Shown: positions 9,659-17,551 of the stretch, piece after piece
Layout: each line of letters begins with the position of its first letter
Position numbering within the stretch: position 1 is the first letter of the stretch
DNA from: Clostridia bacterium
Lineage (GTDB): Bacteria; Bacillota; Clostridia; UMGS1883; UMGS1540
Direction: 5' to 3'
NCBI GenBank assembly: GCA_017442155.1
Contig: JAFSAU010000008.1
Coordinates: 131,649-195,648 of the forward strand
DNA length: 64,000 nucleotides
Position numbers and translations under genes: made by a program
The notes under the pieces: generated by a model
Told to the model about the DNA's origin: nothing
The model's input: only the letters and a program-made list of their open reading frames with translations
The model's database searches: none

Positions 9659-10516
9659 TTATTGCACGATACCGCTAACCTGCACCGTTGCCACGCCGGG
9701 CGTCATCACATGCTTTCCGGTAACGGGATCCTGAACAAAGGTGGCTGCCGGAACGGTAATCTGCCCGGGAAGCGTGGAAAACAGACCGCTGGCTTCGTCG
9801 TAGGTGAAATTTTCCGGTGCACTCCAGTCAATGCCGTTATAGGTAACGGAAACACCGGAAAGAGCCGGGTCAAAGGTATCTGTAATGGCGGCGGCATCCT
9901 CTGCTGTTGCTTCTGAAGTGCCGATATTCTGGATGACGAAGGTATATGTCAGCCGCCCGTTTTCTGTCACCGACGCGGGACAAAGGCTTTTACTGATAAT
10001 CAGGGACGCACTGCCCGCAGCCGTTACTGTTTCCGTCGCTTCCAGCGGCGCAGAAAGCGAGTTGCTGAAAGCGGTTGCTGTGTTGGTGATACTGCCGCCG
10101 GGACCTGCCGGTGCAAATGCATTAACAAATGTTTCATAGATGAGGAGTGCAGAGCTTCCTGCCGGGATGCACAGCCCGTCAACGACAAGGGGCGGGCCGG
10201 CCGCTGCCACGGGCGTTGGCTGCAGAATGCCGTCGATGTAGTACAGCAGAGAACCTTCCACATAATCGAGCGGGACCAGTGTTTCACCGCTGAAGCAGTA
10301 GGCACCGAGATTGTCAGACAAGGAAATGTCAGAAAGCACGGTCGTGCCGCTGTTTGTAATGCGGATGATATAGGTAATTCTGTCTCCAAAACGGTACGAT
10401 GTACAGACGGCTGTTTTGCTTGCGGAAAGCACGGACACGATCTCTCCGGTCACAAAATTGGAATGGGTCGCAAATCCGTCATAGGTCAGTTTTGCCTGGT
10501 TTGAAAAAATTGACAT
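9659..10516 (-). CDS. DUF11-type repeat protein, cell-surface-like
   Basis: A 285-residue protein with two DUF11/conserved-repeat beta-sandwich units: the first has GDRITYIIRITNSGTTVLSD (about 43-62), the second NGRLTYTFVIQNIGTSEA (about residue 185). Such domains usually occur as stalk or decoration modules of surface proteins. No signal peptide, sortase motif or membrane helix is visible, which is odd for a surface role; many clostridial relatives share this. It starts with MSIFSNQAKLTY and has AAAGGAGG just upstream. No partner gene is adjacent in the same direction, so function is unknown beyond the fold. Confidence 0.75.
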   Translation of the reverse strand: MSIFSNQAKLTYDGFATHSNFVTGEIVSVLSASKTAVCTSYRFGDRITYIIRITNSGTTVLSDISLSDNLGAYCFSGETLVPLDYVEGSLLYYIDGILQPTPVAAAGPPLVVDGLCIPAGSSALLIYETFVNAFAPAGPGGSITNTATAFSNSLSAPLEATETVTAAGSASLIISKSLCPASVTENGRLTYTFVIQNIGTSEATAEDAAAITDTFDPALSGVSVTYNGIDWSAPENFTYDEASGLFSTLPGQITVPAATFVQDPVTGKHVMTPGVATVQVSGIVQ

Positions 10517-10593
10517 AATATTCCTCCTTTAAATATGTTTTTCTGCTTTCATAGTATTCCGGACTGTCAGAAAAGGTGCATTTCCTGTTTTTT

Positions 10594-10655
10594 GTCTGAA
10601 ATCAATAGTTTTTTATCTGATCTGCTATGGACAATTTTGATAAATCTGCTATAAT
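10594..10655 (+). promoter_or_regulatory. Promoter unit A with paired operator boxes
   Basis: GTCTGA (10594) and ATCTGA (10615) are 21 bases apart; 13 bases after the second box starts TGGACA (10628-10633), then 16 bases and TATAAT (10650-10655). The geometry is repeated exactly in unit B, 109 bases downstream. Two direct repeats two helical turns apart next to a weak -35 is the layout expected for an AraC-family activator, and an AraC gene is the second gene of this operon. Confidence 0.65.
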
Positions 10656-10702
10656 AAATATAGATATCATCGGATTTATTCTTTAAATCAATGAAAAATT
10701 TT

Positions 10703-10764
10703 GTCCGAATCCGAGAGTTTTATGTCTGAAGAAATATGGACTTTTTCTGCTGGCTTGCTATAAT
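10703..10764 (+). promoter_or_regulatory. Promoter unit B with the same paired operator boxes
   Basis: GTCCGA (10703) and GTCTGA (10724), again 21 bases apart; TGGACT starts 13 bases after the second box (10737-10742), followed by 16 bases and TATAAT (10759-10764). Both units point into the operon that begins at 10813. The rest of the 296-base gap before the oxidoreductase holds no gene that can be supported. Confidence 0.65.
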
Positions 10765-10812
10765 AAAAGAAGAATATTTGCTGTAAGGACAGCAGAAAAG
10801 AGGAAACGCGAT

Positions 10813-11919
10813 ATGCAAAAAATCAAATTGGGCATCATAGGATGCGGCGGTATGACAACAAACGGCGGCCACGTTGTGGGGCTGAATTTGCTTGCCGAAG
10901 AAGGTCAGCTGGAGGTAAGCTCCGTTTGCGACATCAATCCCAAAAGCCTGGAGAACGCCAAAAATCTTCTCCATGCACCGCACGCAACGACTGACTGGCG
11001 TGAAATGGCAGACCATGTGGATGCAGTGCTGGTGTCTCTGCCGCACGACCTTCATTACGAATGCGGCATGTTCTTTGCGGAACGCGGAAAACATGTTCTT
11101 ATGGAAAAACCGCTTTGCAACACGGAGGAAGAGTGCGTAAATCTGATAGAGGAAGCGAAAAAGCAGAACATAACGCTGATGTGTGCATACCCTGTTCCGT
11201 ACTGGCCGGAGGTGCTGAAGCTGAAAGAACTTGTGGATACCGGTGAATACGGACGTATCATTTCCATGTCCATCTGGACGGAGCAGTATACCAAATTCCC
11301 GGATAAGTATCACTGGGCACATACGGGCCGTCTCGGCGGCGGACAGCTCTTTTCACACGGCTGTCATTACATTGATACGCTTCTTCGCTTCCTGGGTGAG
11401 CCTGTCACCGGCGCACATCTCGGTACACGCATCGGAACGGAATGGCTCTTAAAAGAAGGTACCAGTCATGTAATTCTGAAATTTGCAAACGGTGCCTTGG
11501 GCTACCACGGTGCAACATGGGGCGCAAGGGGGACAAAGCAAGGGAACAGTATGCAGATTCAGACCGAAAAAGGTATGCTGGAATATAACCGCAATACGGA
11601 GCAGGTTCTCTTCCATGTGGGACGTACCGAGGAAATTTTAAGCTCGGAATACCAGGATGAGAAAAAGAAGAAGGCCGTTACGGTGATTATGGATGGCAAA
11701 GACAGAAAACCGGGTCTGAAACGTGCGGAATTGGAAATCGGACATTTTCTCGACTGCATCCGTACCGGCAAAAAGCCTTATACGAACGGGGAAGCATCGC
11801 TCCAGTCCCTGCGGATTATCTGGGCACTGTACGAGGCGGAAAAACGCGGAGTTATGGCAGATCTTCGCGGTCTGGGCATTCCGGACAGCGACGAGCTTCG
11901 TAGAAATCTTGTTTTTTAA
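10813..11919 (+). CDS. Gfo/Idh/MocA family NAD(P)-dependent oxidoreductase
   Basis: A 368-residue cytoplasmic dehydrogenase. The N-terminal Rossmann fold shows IGIIGCGGMTTNGG, the family EKP motif is in LMEKPLCNTEEE (about 98), and the C-terminal substrate domain has the GGGQLFSHGCHYIDTLLRF block that carries the catalytic His of the family. Members oxidise or reduce sugars, inositols or glycosides; substrate is not deducible. First gene of the operon driven by the twin promoters; the AraC regulator follows after 47 bases with no terminator. Together with the AP-endonuclease-like TIM-barrel genes it could form a 3-keto-sugar or keto-glycoside route, as known for some gut glycoside-cleaving systems; that is inference. 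Confidence 0.92.
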   Translation: MQKIKLGIIGCGGMTTNGGHVVGLNLLAEEGQLEVSSVCDINPKSLENAKNLLHAPHATTDWREMADHVDAVLVSLPHDLHYECGMFFAERGKHVLMEKPLCNTEEECVNLIEEAKKQNITLMCAYPVPYWPEVLKLKELVDTGEYGRIISMSIWTEQYTKFPDKYHWAHTGRLGGGQLFSHGCHYIDTLLRFLGEPVTGAHLGTRIGTEWLLKEGTSHVILKFANGALGYHGATWGARGTKQGNSMQIQTEKGMLEYNRNTEQVLFHVGRTEEILSSEYQDEKKKKAVTVIMDGKDRKPGLKRAELEIGHFLDCIRTGKKPYTNGEASLQSLRIIWALYEAEKRGVMADLRGLGIPDSDELRRNLVF

Positions 11920-11966
11920 AAAGTATAATTTTCCTGTAGCCAAAATCTTTTTGTGTGAGGAATAAA

Positions 11967-12887
11967 ATGAAAGAACGTTATTTCACAAAACTGGACCAAT
12001 GCTTTGAGGTACCTTTTATTGCCACAATATATCATTTCAAGGGACTGGAAACAGAGCCTAAGACGGAACCGTATGATTTCTGGCATTTCCTTTATGTTTG
12101 TGATGGGGAGATAGAAACGGAAACAAGTAATGGAAAAACCATTATGAAACGGGGTGATGTGGCCTTTCGGGCCCCGGGTGAGGTGCATAAGGTATCGACA
12201 AGCGGCTTTATGAACAGTGAGGTTATCATTTTAAGCTTTATCTGTGAATCACCGCTGATGGAGTATTTTCACGAAAAAAAGATTCTTTCCCTTTCCCATG
12301 AGGAAAGAGATTTGCTTCTTAAAACCACGGCAATGGGAGTGAAGCTGTTTGATGTAATTGCAGATAATTCAGAACAGTTTGTAGGCTGCAAGCTGAAGGA
12401 TACGGCAACAAAGGCGTCCTTACAGCTTCTGAAAAATTCTATTGAACGACTTCTTCTCATGCTGTACGTCCGGACGAATGATTTCGGTATTATCGAACAG
12501 CTAAAAAAAGAGAGCACCCGGAAGAAATATGAGGAGCTCATCGGGGAATGTATTGACTTTATGCGGGAAAATATTACGGAGATGCTGACAACGGAGCAGA
12601 TTGCCCGCCGGCTTTCCGTAAGCACTTCTACTCTCAAAAAAGCGTTTTCGGACGAGATGGGAAAAGGCATCATGCACTATTTCAGCGATATGAAACTGGA
12701 AAAGGCCAAGGAAATGATGGAGGACGGCACGAGTACGTTTTCCATGATTGCGGACGCACTGGGGTACTCTTCTCCGAATCATTTCTACTGCGCCTTTAAG
12801 GCCAAAACGGGCATGTCTCCCTCGGCTTACTCCAAAGCGCATTTTGGAAAAAAGAAAAAAAGTCATGATGAATCATCCGGGAAATAA
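11967..12887 (+). CDS. AraC family transcriptional regulator
   Basis: A 306-residue DNA-binding regulator with an N-terminal cupin-like sensor (KRGDVAFRAPGEVH, about 55-68) and a C-terminal double helix-turn-helix: TTEQIARRLSVSTSTLKKAF and then MIADALGYSSPNHFYCAFK. It is probably the activator that answers to the sugar handled by this locus and may bind the boxes at 10594/10615 and 10703/10724, placing itself under autocontrol. The ATG at 11967 is chosen for GAGGAA just upstream; a GTG 12 bases earlier lacks that support. It sits between the oxidoreductase and the secreted proteins on the same transcript. Confidence 0.93.
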   Translation: MKERYFTKLDQCFEVPFIATIYHFKGLETEPKTEPYDFWHFLYVCDGEIETETSNGKTIMKRGDVAFRAPGEVHKVSTSGFMNSEVIILSFICESPLMEYFHEKKILSLSHEERDLLLKTTAMGVKLFDVIADNSEQFVGCKLKDTATKASLQLLKNSIERLLLMLYVRTNDFGIIEQLKKESTRKKYEELIGECIDFMRENITEMLTTEQIARRLSVSTSTLKKAFSDEMGKGIMHYFSDMKLEKAKEMMEDGTSTFSMIADALGYSSPNHFYCAFKAKTGMSPSAYSKAHFGKKKKSHDESSGK

Positions 12888-12923
12888 ACCGGTATTCATA
12901 AAAAATTTTAGGAGGATTTTAGA

Positions 12924-14384
12924 ATGAGTAAAAAATTTTACGCAAAAATTCTGACACTGGCACTGGCCTGCACAATGGTGTTTGCAGGAATGACCGCAAC
13001 CGTTTCAGCAAACGGAGAAGCAGAAGAGCTTTTTCAAAGTCCGAATTTCAGTTTAAATGAAGAAGAAAAACTGACGGGTTGGTCTTTCAACGGAACCATA
13101 TATGGCCACGTGGCTGAAGGCGGACGCGGAGATAATGGGCATTGTTTAACAACGAAGGTACAACAAAGTTCAAATTCAAATGCTATAACACAGCTGGTAT
13201 CCGGATTGACAACGGGGCGGGTAGTAGAGGTATCGGTATACGTTAAATTGATAAACGGCAGCGACCTTCGTTTTATAGGATATCCGCAAAAATATGATGA
13301 AGAAGCAAAGAAGTTTGCAACTGTTCCGTCCGGCTACAATGGAAATATACAAGTTAAGGGAACAGCTGACAATGCAGGACAATGGGTGAAGGTCGGCTTT
13401 AGTGTTGTTTTGACAGAGGGAGCTACAGCCTTCCGTCTTAATATTGCAGAACGGGGAACGCCCGGTGCTTTGATTGACGATGCCTCCTTACGCTATGTGG
13501 ATGGCGATAATCTTTTTTTGAATCATGATTTTAGTGAACCGGCTACGCTCGACAGTACAAAAGCATTATATTGGTCGGGAACGGGCGTAACTCTCGAGAA
13601 TGAAAGTCTGAAAATTACGGCAGGGAAAAGTGCAAGCTTTCCGACATTGTACGTTTATCCCGGAGCTATGTATAAGCTTTCTTTCCGATATAAATCGGAC
13701 GGTGGTACACCGAGAGTTTATATGGGGTCAACACCAACGAAGTGGGGATTTAATTTCCAGGGTGCTCCAAATGGGACAAATGAATGGGTGAGATATACAT
13801 GTTATATTACAAATCGTGCATATCGTGTACCTCAGGAAACAGTTTATATTAGTTCGCTGAATGCAGATGGATATTTTGATGATGTTTCTTTAACGATTGT
13901 TGAAAACGATAAGGTATTTGAAGTCTTTAATGCCGAACCCAAAGATTTAACAGCGCAAGATGATGCGCCAGTTGCTTTTATTTCATATGTTCATGGAGAG
14001 AGTGTGGCAACCTTACCGAATCCGGAAGAAAATGTCTATCTTCTGGCAAATGTAAGAGACAAAGACCTTGCAGTTGGTGCATCGGAGCAGAAGTCTGTAC
14101 TTGTCGGAATATACAAGACCGTCGGAACAAAGAAACAGCTTTGCGGCATTGAAGTTAAGTCTATAAACCTCAAGACTATAAACGGCGGATATGTTAAGGA
14201 TAATAACACGGCAGAAGCCGTCCATACTTCAATCGTAAATGTTCCCGGAACAGCGGTTATTCCGATGACTATGCCGTCGGAAGCCGGAGCCTATACCATT
14301 GAAGCTTTTGTGTGGGACAGTGCAGCCGGATTGCGGCCCTTTGGGGAGCCGATTACGGTTCTGAGCGGCAGCAATGCGCAGTAA
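12924..14384 (+). CDS. Secreted protein with jelly-roll carbohydrate-binding-like domains
   Basis: A 486-residue exported protein. A signal peptide covers about residues 1-30 (hydrophobic stretch ILTLALACTMVFAGM, likely cut after VSA). Two CBM4/9-like beta-sandwiches follow (about 33-190 and 195-335; each ends in the typical YFDDVSL or LIDDASL strand), then a C-terminal Ig-like domain (about 345-480) with AYTIEAFVWDSAAGLRPF, a motif common in clostridial surface proteins. No catalytic domain, SLH or sortase signal is seen, so it may be a soluble binding protein or cofactor of the large enzyme encoded next. It has the same architecture as the gene at 24261. The coding sequence is more A+T-rich than its neighbours, which may reflect transfer. 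AGGAGG precedes the ATG. Confidence 0.82.
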   Translation: MSKKFYAKILTLALACTMVFAGMTATVSANGEAEELFQSPNFSLNEEEKLTGWSFNGTIYGHVAEGGRGDNGHCLTTKVQQSSNSNAITQLVSGLTTGRVVEVSVYVKLINGSDLRFIGYPQKYDEEAKKFATVPSGYNGNIQVKGTADNAGQWVKVGFSVVLTEGATAFRLNIAERGTPGALIDDASLRYVDGDNLFLNHDFSEPATLDSTKALYWSGTGVTLENESLKITAGKSASFPTLYVYPGAMYKLSFRYKSDGGTPRVYMGSTPTKWGFNFQGAPNGTNEWVRYTCYITNRAYRVPQETVYISSLNADGYFDDVSLTIVENDKVFEVFNAEPKDLTAQDDAPVAFISYVHGESVATLPNPEENVYLLANVRDKDLAVGASEQKSVLVGIYKTVGTKKQLCGIEVKSINLKTINGGYVKDNNTAEAVHTSIVNVPGTAVIPMTMPSEAGAYTIEAFVWDSAAGLRPFGEPITVLSGSNAQ

Positions 14385-14399
14385 AGGAGACAAAACAGG

Positions 14400-17300
14400 A
14401 TGAAAAATAAACTATTTTCACTGCTTTTAGCTGTCATGTGCATTTTTGCACCGATGGGTGCTTTTGGTGCGGCGGAAGCAGAACCGGCAGAATTTTTATT
14501 AAACGGCGGCTTTGAACAGGTACTGGAGGATGGAAAACCCCAGGCCTGGTCGTCCGGAAGCGAGGACCTTTCCGTAACGGAAAGAGAGAAAAACAGTGGC
14601 AGCAAGGCGGTGCATATCAAGACCGATGCTTCTTCCACAATTATAGCCCAGACCATTAAAAATATGATAGAGGGCGAGACGTACACTGTTTCTGTGAGCA
14701 TGAAGGTTGTAAATCAATCCGGTGGTGGGCCTGCCATTAAGCTGGAATTCAGAAACCACAATGTTCGTGGAGTGGAACGTGTGCAGGGGAAAGACTTTTC
14801 TAAAAGCTTTAAGGTAGAGAAAAAAGGGCAGTGGGAAACCCATGAGGTTACCTTTGAAGCACCGGCAAACGGAGCAGTATTCCTTCTGCGTTTTAACGGA
14901 GCCGGAGAAGTATACTATGATGATGTTTCCCTGAAAGGCAAAATTGCCAGCGCGGGCGCAAATGCCGCTATGAATTATCTTGAACCCCTTCCGGGTGAGA
15001 AGAATAAAATTGCAAACGGCAGCTTTGAAACAGTAGATGAAAACGGCGTCCCGGCGGAAGGCTGGAGCTTCTATAGTCCTACGGAAGGGACGAATACAAA
15101 GGTTTCCGTAGATTCAAGGGAAGCATATGACGGAAAAAATTCCGTTCGTCTGTATGCGGCAGACAATCAAAAGCCCTGGCTTCGCTTTTATCTGAAGGAT
15201 ATTACACCGGGCGCAACGTACCAGCTGGAGGCGTACTTAAAGCAAATCAGCGTAGGCACCACCGGTGCGGTTATGAAGTTTGAATATTCCTACGACCCGA
15301 ACGGGGCTTCCAAGACAAGTCTTGGGGAAAATACATTTACGATTGCACCGTATTTCGGCGGCTGGCAGCAGATTGCCATGCAGTTTGTAGCACCGGATAA
15401 TTGCCAGTGCATCCGTGCATATCTGCGTCTTTACGGCCCCGGCGAGGTCCTCTGGGACAACGCTTCCTGCTATAAGGTAAAAGAAGCGGATGCGTATCTT
15501 TTTGAAACCGATAACTACTTCTATTATTCCGAATGGGATAAGGGAAATATGACGCTGAACTTTAACCCGGTAGTAGGCACACCGGAAGGACATACGGCTG
15601 ACCTTTTCCTGAAAGACAAGGACGGGAATGTACTGAAGAGTGCTGAAGGTCTTCCGCTGGGGGCGGAAGGCGTCACCATGGAATTTCCGGTACATGCAAT
15701 GACCGAAAAGAAAACGGCATATACTGCAGGATATACAGTGTATGACGCAGAAGGCAATGTGGCGGATACCGGCGGTGAAGCCATTTACCGCTATGACCGC
15801 CCCACACGTCTTCGTGAGGACGGCGTATATCTCAAGGACGGCAAGCCGTTCTTCCCGGTTATCGGATATCATGTGCAGAAAAACGGGGAGGAAGATTTCA
15901 AGGTTTGCCAGGAGGCAGGCATCAATGTAATTCAGTTTTTCCCGGAAAATGATTCCATGGAGCAGGTCTGGAAGAGACTCGATTTGCTGCAGGAATACGG
16001 CCTTATGGCGTGTATCTCCCTGTATGCAGGCATGAAGCCGGCAGGACACGAGGTGAATGCCGAGTATTCTACAAAGGTAATCGAAGCAACAAAGGACCAT
16101 CCGGCAGTGTTCGCCTATATGATTATGGATGAACCGGGACAAAACGGTTGTAAGCTGGAAGACCTGAAAAATTCCTACAAGGTTATCCGCGACGCTACAG
16201 ACGATCATCCTGCATACATGCTGGAATCTCCCGGCCATATAAGCGCATTTGAAAACGACGCCAAATGTGTAGATGTTTTTGTAACAGATGTATATCCTTC
16301 CGGATACAATCCGGTAGAAACCCGCGTCACGCAGGTGATCAGGAAGGCAAAGGAAGCTGTCCGCTATCAGAAACCGGTTTACTGCATTACGCAGGTGTTC
16401 CGCCGCGGTATTAACCCCACGCCGGATAATGTACGCCATATGTCGTATCAGGCACTGGAGGCTGGATGCGAAGGCATCGGATATTATGATGTCCGCGACT
16501 ATACCGGTTACCTTGAGGGCGGCGCAAAAGAGCATCTTTGGGAAAGAGATTGCTACGAAGGTCTGAAATTCTTCTCGAAGAATGAACAGCAGACGGCATT
16601 TGAAGCATTCGTTTTGCAGAAATATCCCATCCTGGATGAAAAATGGGAGGAAAACTTCTATTATCGTACCTATGTAAAGGATGATAAGATATACGCGAAT
16701 ATCTTAAACCTGACCACGGAAAAAGTGGAGGCAGAAATTCCGCTTGAAAGCCGCGACGGTAAGGTGAAGGTCGGTGCTTTTTCGGCAAAAGAGCTGGATA
16801 TTACAGAAGAACCGAAGGTAAACGGAACAGGGACGCTGTCTGTGACCCTGGACGGCGGTGAGTGTGCATACTATGAAATTACCCCCTCGGAAAAAGTAGA
16901 CACATCCCAGCTGACTGTGACACAGTATCGCGACCTTTCCGACTATCCGTGGGCAAAGGCACAGATTGAACTGCTCCGCGAAAAAGGAATTGTAAACACT
17001 CCCGGACTTCGTACCTATGCACCGGGTGAAAACGTAAGCCGTGCAGACTTCGCTATGTTCCTCGTTCGTACCCTCGGCATGGAAGTCGGTGAGACGGAAA
17101 GCTTTGCGGATGTAGAGGAAACAGCGTATTATGCAAAAGAGCTTGCGGCCGGCAAGGCAGCAGGTATTCTCAAGGGTATGGGAGAAAATGTATATGCACC
17201 CTATGCCGAAATATCAAGACAGGATCTGATGGTCATCTGTGCTCGCGGATTACGGATTGCGGGCAAGATGGATGGAGAGGGCACAGGTGACCTGGGTCAA

Positions 17301-17465
17301 TTTTCCGACGCGGAGAGCATTGCTGATTACGCGAAGGATGATGTGGCAGCCATGGTGGGTGCAGGTGTTGTAAAAGGGAACGCAGACGGTACGGTGAATC
17401 CCCTTGGAAATGCGACCCGCGCAGAAGCAGCTGTAATTATGCAGAGAATATTGGAAATGCTCTAA
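14400..17465 (+). CDS. SLH-anchored glycosidase-like surface protein
   Basis: A 1021-residue surface protein: signal peptide (1-23), two CBM4/9-like modules (about 28-180 and 205-355), an Ig-like domain (365-470), a TIM-barrel (484-735) starting FFPVIGYHV, a short beta-sandwich (745-830) and three SLH repeats (843-1021) with the binding motifs SRAD, SRQD and TRAE. SLH repeats hold proteins to secondary cell-wall polymers. The barrel carries IMDEPGQ with D577-E578, the likely acid/base position, but the beta-7 strand reads VYCITQVF with Gln665 where clan-A enzymes have the nucleophile Glu. It is paralogous to the proteins at 17552 and 25628. Endo- or exo-activity on a complex glycan is inferred; the family cannot be named with certainty. 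It follows the previous gene by 15 bases. Confidence 0.85.
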   Translation: MKNKLFSLLLAVMCIFAPMGAFGAAEAEPAEFLLNGGFEQVLEDGKPQAWSSGSEDLSVTEREKNSGSKAVHIKTDASSTIIAQTIKNMIEGETYTVSVSMKVVNQSGGGPAIKLEFRNHNVRGVERVQGKDFSKSFKVEKKGQWETHEVTFEAPANGAVFLLRFNGAGEVYYDDVSLKGKIASAGANAAMNYLEPLPGEKNKIANGSFETVDENGVPAEGWSFYSPTEGTNTKVSVDSREAYDGKNSVRLYAADNQKPWLRFYLKDITPGATYQLEAYLKQISVGTTGAVMKFEYSYDPNGASKTSLGENTFTIAPYFGGWQQIAMQFVAPDNCQCIRAYLRLYGPGEVLWDNASCYKVKEADAYLFETDNYFYYSEWDKGNMTLNFNPVVGTPEGHTADLFLKDKDGNVLKSAEGLPLGAEGVTMEFPVHAMTEKKTAYTAGYTVYDAEGNVADTGGEAIYRYDRPTRLREDGVYLKDGKPFFPVIGYHVQKNGEEDFKVCQEAGINVIQFFPENDSMEQVWKRLDLLQEYGLMACISLYAGMKPAGHEVNAEYSTKVIEATKDHPAVFAYMIMDEPGQNGCKLEDLKNSYKVIRDATDDHPAYMLESPGHISAFENDAKCVDVFVTDVYPSGYNPVETRVTQVIRKAKEAVRYQKPVYCITQVFRRGINPTPDNVRHMSYQALEAGCEGIGYYDVRDYTGYLEGGAKEHLWERDCYEGLKFFSKNEQQTAFEAFVLQKYPILDEKWEENFYYRTYVKDDKIYANILNLTTEKVEAEIPLESRDGKVKVGAFSAKELDITEEPKVNGTGTLSVTLDGGECAYYEITPSEKVDTSQLTVTQYRDLSDYPWAKAQIELLREKGIVNTPGLRTYAPGENVSRADFAMFLVRTLGMEVGETESFADVEETAYYAKELAAGKAAGILKGMGENVYAPYAEISRQDLMVICARGLRIAGKMDGEGTGDLGQFSDAESIADYAKDDVAAMVGAGVVKGNADGTVNPLGNATRAEAAVIMQRILEML

Positions 17466-17478
17466 ATTCGTTTTCTCC

Positions 17479-17535
17479 GGAAGACAAGGGGGTGTAAAAT
17501 AATTCTCAAAAATTATTTTACATCCCCGTCTTTCC
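17479..17535 (+). repeat. Long intra-operon hairpin
   Basis: Arms 17479-17504 and 17511-17535 pair almost throughout, with an uninterrupted 12-bp TGTAAAATAATT core and a six-base loop. There is no T-run after it on the plus strand; the ribosome site and start codon of the next gene follow within 17 bases. It may act as an mRNA-stability barrier or modulate expression of the downstream gene rather than as a plain terminator. Confidence 0.7.
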
Positions 17536-17551
17536 GATGGTGAGGGATTCA

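Noticed and set aside
15237..16535. 432-residue open frame on the minus strand inside the SLH protein gene
   Set aside because: It is antisense to a gene with clear domains, signal peptide and ribosome site; its protein has no recognisable motif.
17479..17535. Long hairpin as an intrinsic terminator
   Set aside because: No T-run follows on the plus strand and the next ribosome site is within a few bases, so it was listed as a structural element instead.
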